From the NCBI RefSeq assembly GCF_029193815.1, contig NZ_JARFVC010000042.1, positions 1 through 32,881 of the forward strand: 32,881 nt of DNA. Reading direction: 5' to 3'. A program made the translations under genes and the position numbers. This document shows positions 30,094 to 32,881 of the stretch, one piece after another. Positions within the stretch are counted from its first letter, which is position 1, and each line of letters starts with the position of its first letter. Source of the DNA: Cytobacillus sp. S13-E01. Lineage in GTDB: Bacteria; Bacillota; Bacilli; Bacillales; Bacillaceae_L. The notes beneath the pieces were generated by a model that was given only the letters and a program-made list of their open reading frames with translations, had not been told where the DNA came from and did no database searches.

Positions 30094-30496
30094 ATTCCTA
30101 GTCGATACAAATGTTCTAATACGATTACTAGTCAAAGATGATCCAATTAAATTTAATACAATAGTGAAACTTGTTGAGAAGGTTGAAAAAAATGAATTAA
30201 CATTAGTGATTCCAACTGTGGTAATCGCTGAATGTTGTTGGCTGTTAAAATCTTACTATAAGTTGGAAAAATATAAAATAACCGAATATTTATTAGATAT
30301 AATTGAATCAGAAAATGTTGACGTAGAGGAAGACAATGTAATCAATGCACTGAAAATGTACTCGGAAAAGAATGTTGATTTTGCTGATGCATTAATTTCG
30401 AGCAAATCTAATAGTAAACTTGCTATATTAACTTGGGATAAAAAAGATTTTAAAAAGTTGGAATGCGAATTTTATATTCCAGAAGAATTATTATAG
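30086..30496 (+). CDS. PIN-domain toxin (VapC-like RNase)
   Basis: 136 aa. ATG 30086 lies inside the antitoxin end and gives NRFLVDTNVLIRLLV, the correct PIN start; the longer frame from 30038 is an overlap artefact. Acidic metal-binding positions are seen in VDTNV (Asp), VIAECCW (Glu), VDFADALI (Asp) and TWDKKDF (Asp). PIN toxins cut tRNA or rRNA and are held by the AbrB-type partner. All motifs are intact, so this module is probably functional. A REP-A (GGGAAACGCCGGGACGG) starts three bases after its stop. Confidence 0.9.
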   Translation: MNRFLVDTNVLIRLLVKDDPIKFNTIVKLVEKVEKNELTLVIPTVVIAECCWLLKSYYKLEKYKITEYLLDIIESENVDVEEDNVINALKMYSEKNVDFADALISSKSNSKLAILTWDKKDFKKLECEFYIPEELL

Positions 30497-30498
30497 AG

Positions 30499-30525
30499 GG
30501 AAACGCCGGGACGGATCCAATGTCA
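30499..30525 (+). repeat. Degenerate REP-A after the PIN gene
   Basis: GGAAACGCCGGGACGGATCC, then the second arm is lost (AATGTCATTAA). The same REP-half plus AATGTCAT junction occurs at 5780-5800 after the TOPRIM gene, so both sites may share a history. Confidence 0.6.
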
Positions 30526-30682
30526 TTAACTTAAGATTCCATAATATGTAAGTCTAGGGAATGGGGTTGCTTCCTTTATTATCGTAAATAGGTCAAAATT
30601 GCCTTGACATTTCAAAAATGCCACCATAATCGACTTGAATACCAGTTTTTGGTATATCAAATGAGAAATGGTGGTTTTTTTT

Positions 30683-31791
30683 ATGAAAAATAGTAAGTTT
30701 TTAGAGGCTGTCGAAGTTGTACAAAAGGTATTGGATGATTTCATCTTCATGTGCGAGGCAAGGGCGAAACTTACTTACTTCACTAGGGAGGGAAAAAATA
30801 AGCTGAATTTTAAATTGACAATCTTATTTTTGCTTAATTTTGTGAGAAAAAGTCTACAATTTGAACTTGATGATTTTTTTAATCTATTTTTAGAGGGTGA
30901 ATCGAAGATTAGTAAACAAGGGTTTACTGCCGCTAGGAGAAAGATCAAGCCGAAGGCTCTTATTCAGTTACACCAAATACTCGTTGACTGGTTTTACAAT
31001 CAAAACGACTTTAAAACATTTATGGGATATCGCTTGTGCGCTATTGATGCATCGATTCTTGAAATTAATAACTCCAAAAAATTAAGGGACACCTATAGTT
31101 CTTCGTAAAGGCACTTCGGTTGAGCTTGCGAGAGCTAAGGCATCCTGTATCTATGATATCGAAAATAATATGATAATAAAAGCACTAATTTCAAAATATA
31201 CCACTAGTGAGCGAGATGCAGCGAAACAATTAATCGAATCGTTAAAGATTAGTGGTTTGAAAAATGATCTCTTTTTATTTGATCGGGGTTACCCATCTTT
31301 TGATTTCTTCTTATATCTTATGGATGCTGGAGTTAAGTTTGTGATCCGAATCCCAAGCAACAGTTATAGAGGATATATGAAACCGAACATACATGATCAA
31401 CTCTTGGAGATGAAATCGAACGGAAAAAAGATTCAAATACGAGGTTTAAGAATTTTTTTTAGATTCCGGAGTAGAAGAAATATTATTTACCAATCTTTTC
31501 GAGGAAACTTTTGATATACCTGCATTCAAAGCTCTTTATTTTAAACGCTGGGGGATTGAAACAAAGTATGATGAATTAAAGAATAAGCTGCAGATTCAAA
31601 AATTCATTGGCGATGATCAAGCCGTAATCGAACAGGATTTTTATGCGACTATCTTTCTATCGAATATGACATCACTGGTCCAACAAGAGGCTGACGAAAT
31701 CATATACAATGACCAACTGCACAAGAACCTGAAATATGATTGTGTTGTAAACAGAAACATTTTAATAGGAAAATTAAAAAATAATCGCTAA
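30683..31791 (+). pseudogene. IS4-family transposase with two frameshifts
   Basis: Three consecutive frames join into one protein. 30683-31108 reads SKQGFTAARRKIKPKAL and CAIDASILEINN. 31110-31455 reads DLFLFDRGYPSFDFFLYL and KFVIRIPSNSYRG. 31450-31791 reads LDSGVEEILFTNLFEETF, YFKRWGIETKYDELKNKLQI and FYATIFLSNMTSLVQQEAD. The DDE parts (A-I-D-A-S, F-D-R-G-Y, Y-F-K-R-W-x-I-E-x-x-(Y/F)-x-x-L-K) are typical of IS4. Frameshifts near 31100 and 31455 inactivate it. Confidence 0.82.
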
Positions 31792-31916
31792 ATTGCAATA
31801 CTAAATGCATAATTTTTTATAAAAAGCATCTAAGATAGCAATTTTTCTTGAAAATGCAGTGATATCAAGGACTTATCCCGGTTTTGATCATTGGGGGTTT
31901 TATATTCCACTCCATT
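31792..31916. other. AT-rich spacer between IS remnants
   Basis: No frame and no repeat recognised; probably the tail of the IS4 element. Confidence 0.4.
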
Positions 31917-32039
31917 TTTTTCCTTTTGTTGGCATGGCTTTTTGTAGTCTTGGAGGAGAGTTTGTCAAGAGGAAGAGCGTAGCGGCTCTTGATAAACTCT
32001 CCTCCAAGACTTATTCTATCTGACCAACAAAAGGAAAAA
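31917..32039. repeat. 123-bp nested palindrome abutting the IS30 transposase stop
   Basis: Outer arms TTTTTCCTTTTGTTGG (31917-31932) and 32024-32039 are exact complements. Inner arms GTCTTGGAGGAGAGTTT plus TCAAGAG (31947-31971) pair perfectly with 31986-32010 except for one G/T mismatch. The loop is 31972-31985. The outer right arm ends one base before the IS30 stop codon. Confidence 0.8.
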
Positions 32040-32881
32040 TTAAGCTACACTATGTAGTTCACGATCTATACATTGCTCAGGTGTTTGGTAGCCTAGTATT
32101 TTTCTAGGTCGATTATTAATAGCGTCTGTGTACATTTGTAAGTCGCTATAAGTAAGAGTTCTTAGTGACTCTCCTTTTGGTATGAACTCCCTTAAAAGTC
32201 CGTTGTGTCGCTCATTTGTGCCTTTTTCCCATGAAGCAAAAGCGTGCGTAAAGAACACTTGTACGGCTGGTTCTTTTTCTTCAATAAGAGAAAGTGTAGA
32301 AAACTCTGATCCATTATCAGTTGTAAGTGATTTGAAATCTTCTAATCCATGTTTCTTCATCAATTGTAAGGTTGCAGCTTGAACTGTTTCCGCATCTTTA
32401 CCCCAAATCTTTTTCGTCAAGAGGAAGCGAGATTTCCTCTCAACCATTGTCAAAATAACTGGTTCTCCTTTTGTCTTTTTACCAATTACCAGGTCAACTT
32501 CCCAATGACCAGTTTCTTCTCGTGAAAGTACAGAGGCGTCTCTTTCTTCTATACTTCGACCGAGATGTTTTGTATTTTTACCTTTTGGCTCAGAAGGTTG
32601 TTTCTTTCGTGGCCGCATCCGCGTTTTCATTGGTAAATCAATATTACGGATAGATAGAACGCCTTGACCAATTAACGTATAAACCGTCTTCGTACAAGGT
32701 ACATGTTCATCTGGATGGTCCTTTCGATACGTGTGGACAAAGGTATCAATACTATGTTCACGTGGCTGTTTCTTAGTAGAAATGATGGCCTTTGGTAATT
32801 CCTTAAAGAAACCCTCCGAGTATTTATGGAAGTCTTTTGCATGACATGATTGCCTGTTTTCATGATAAACACGTGCTCCGG
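32040..32881 (-). CDS. IS30-family transposase (5' end outside the window)
   Basis: The minus-strand frame is open from the window edge to TAA 32042-32040, 280 codons visible. The N-terminal visible part (ARVYHENRQSCHAKDFHKY, LPKAIISTKKQPREHSID) continues without a stop into RKKQPSEPKGKNTKHLGR. The DDE residues are HWEVDLVIG (Asp), LTTDNGSEF (Asp) and GTNERHNGLLREFIP (Glu), in IS30 order, with the R-P-R-K-I-LGY-TPE ending. No frameshift is seen in this part, so the element may be intact. The ATG near 32630 is internal, not the true start. Confidence 0.9.
   Translation of the reverse strand, partial: GARVYHENRQSCHAKDFHKYSEGFFKELPKAIISTKKQPREHSIDTFVHTYRKDHPDEHVPCTKTVYTLIGQGVLSIRNIDLPMKTRMRPRKKQPSEPKGKNTKHLGRSIEERDASVLSREETGHWEVDLVIGKKTKGEPVILTMVERKSRFLLTKKIWGKDAETVQAATLQLMKKHGLEDFKSLTTDNGSEFSTLSLIEEKEPAVQVFFTHAFASWEKGTNERHNGLLREFIPKGESLRTLTYSDLQMYTDAINNRPRKILGYQTPEQCIDRELHSVA

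Noticed and set aside
821-30525. REP repeats as a CRISPR array
   Set aside because: Spacing is irregular (hundreds to thousands of bases), sequences vary, copies occur in both orientations and no cas gene is present.
32672-32872. 66-aa minus-strand ORF at the window edge
   Set aside because: Out-of-frame shadow of the IS30 transposase, whose true frame is open to the edge.
1-32881. tRNA, rRNA or known riboswitch
   Set aside because: I looked for cloverleaf ends, rRNA core motifs and common riboswitch signatures and saw none; a covariance search would be needed to exclude diverged forms.

Overview
The window looks like an accessory region of a low-GC Gram-positive chromosome, most likely Bacillus in the broad sense. 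Sites have AGGAGG-type ribosome binding sites, sigma-A-like TTGACA/TATAAT promoters and U-tailed hairpin terminators. ComK-family and YifB/ComM genes, DUF1659 and DUF2922 proteins, and a long structured repeat at 25985-26484 that I recall from many Bacillaceae point the same way. No rRNA, tRNA, ribosomal or core metabolic gene is visible.

Three things dominate. (1) A dense set of short palindromic repeats. REP-A is GGAAACACGGGGACGG followed within a few bases by CTCGTGTTTCC; REP-B is GGGACAGGT-CCTTGTCCC; REP-C is a GGGTACAGTCACCACCC-like motif. They lie in almost every intergenic gap and at many gene breakpoints. A REP-associated tyrosine transposase (RAYT, 8676-9452) sits just downstream of comM, and two decayed RAYT copies (2061-2573, 27680-28193) carry REP-A at an edge. 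Three 245-260 bp MITE-like units (11508-11765, 13469-13728, 15591-15835) have REP-A at one end, inverted REP-A at the other, and the comM upstream leader between them. (2) Toxin-antitoxin and candidate defence loci: a MazF-type toxin with a nonsense codon (78-443), a type I hydrophobic toxin (6577-6681), a broken DUF4160 with intact DUF2442 (9632-10120), HEPN/MNT (13848-14541), RelE/ParE-like (22336-22874), AbrB/PIN (29824-30496), a two-gene ABC-type ATPase/TOPRIM cassette (3741-5775), an Abi_2/AbiF-like HEPN gene with a promoter-hairpin-terminator leader (26486-27534), and an overlapping dynamin/RdcB-like/patatin operon (16029-20441). (3) Decay: two broken comK-like genes, IS21, IS4 and IS3 remnants, serine recombinase and XRE fragments.

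Layout: 1-700 MazF module; 821-2870 decayed first copy of a [type I toxin]-[leader-comM]-[RAYT] segment plus extra repeats; 3741-5775 ATPase/TOPRIM; 6219-9452 intact second copy of that segment; 9632-10120 DUF4160/DUF2442; 10623-11135 small sigma factor; 11335-15835 repeat-rich stretch with a coiled-coil protein, broken comK copies and HEPN/MNT; 16029-20441 dynamin operon; 20954-21724 small proteins; 22048-23703 IS21 remnant, RelE-type module, broken XRE genes; 23993-25617 a winged-helix-like gene and a divergent DUF1659-DUF2922 pair sharing the same bipartite leader; 25740-27534 recombinase fragment, structured repeat, Abi gene; 27680-32881 RAYT remnant, IS3, AbrB/PIN, IS4 remnant, IS30.

The strongest candidates for something new are the dynamin/RdcB-like/patatin operon, the Abi leader RNA, the REP units that carry the comM leader, and the duplicated bipartite promoter at 24847-25138.
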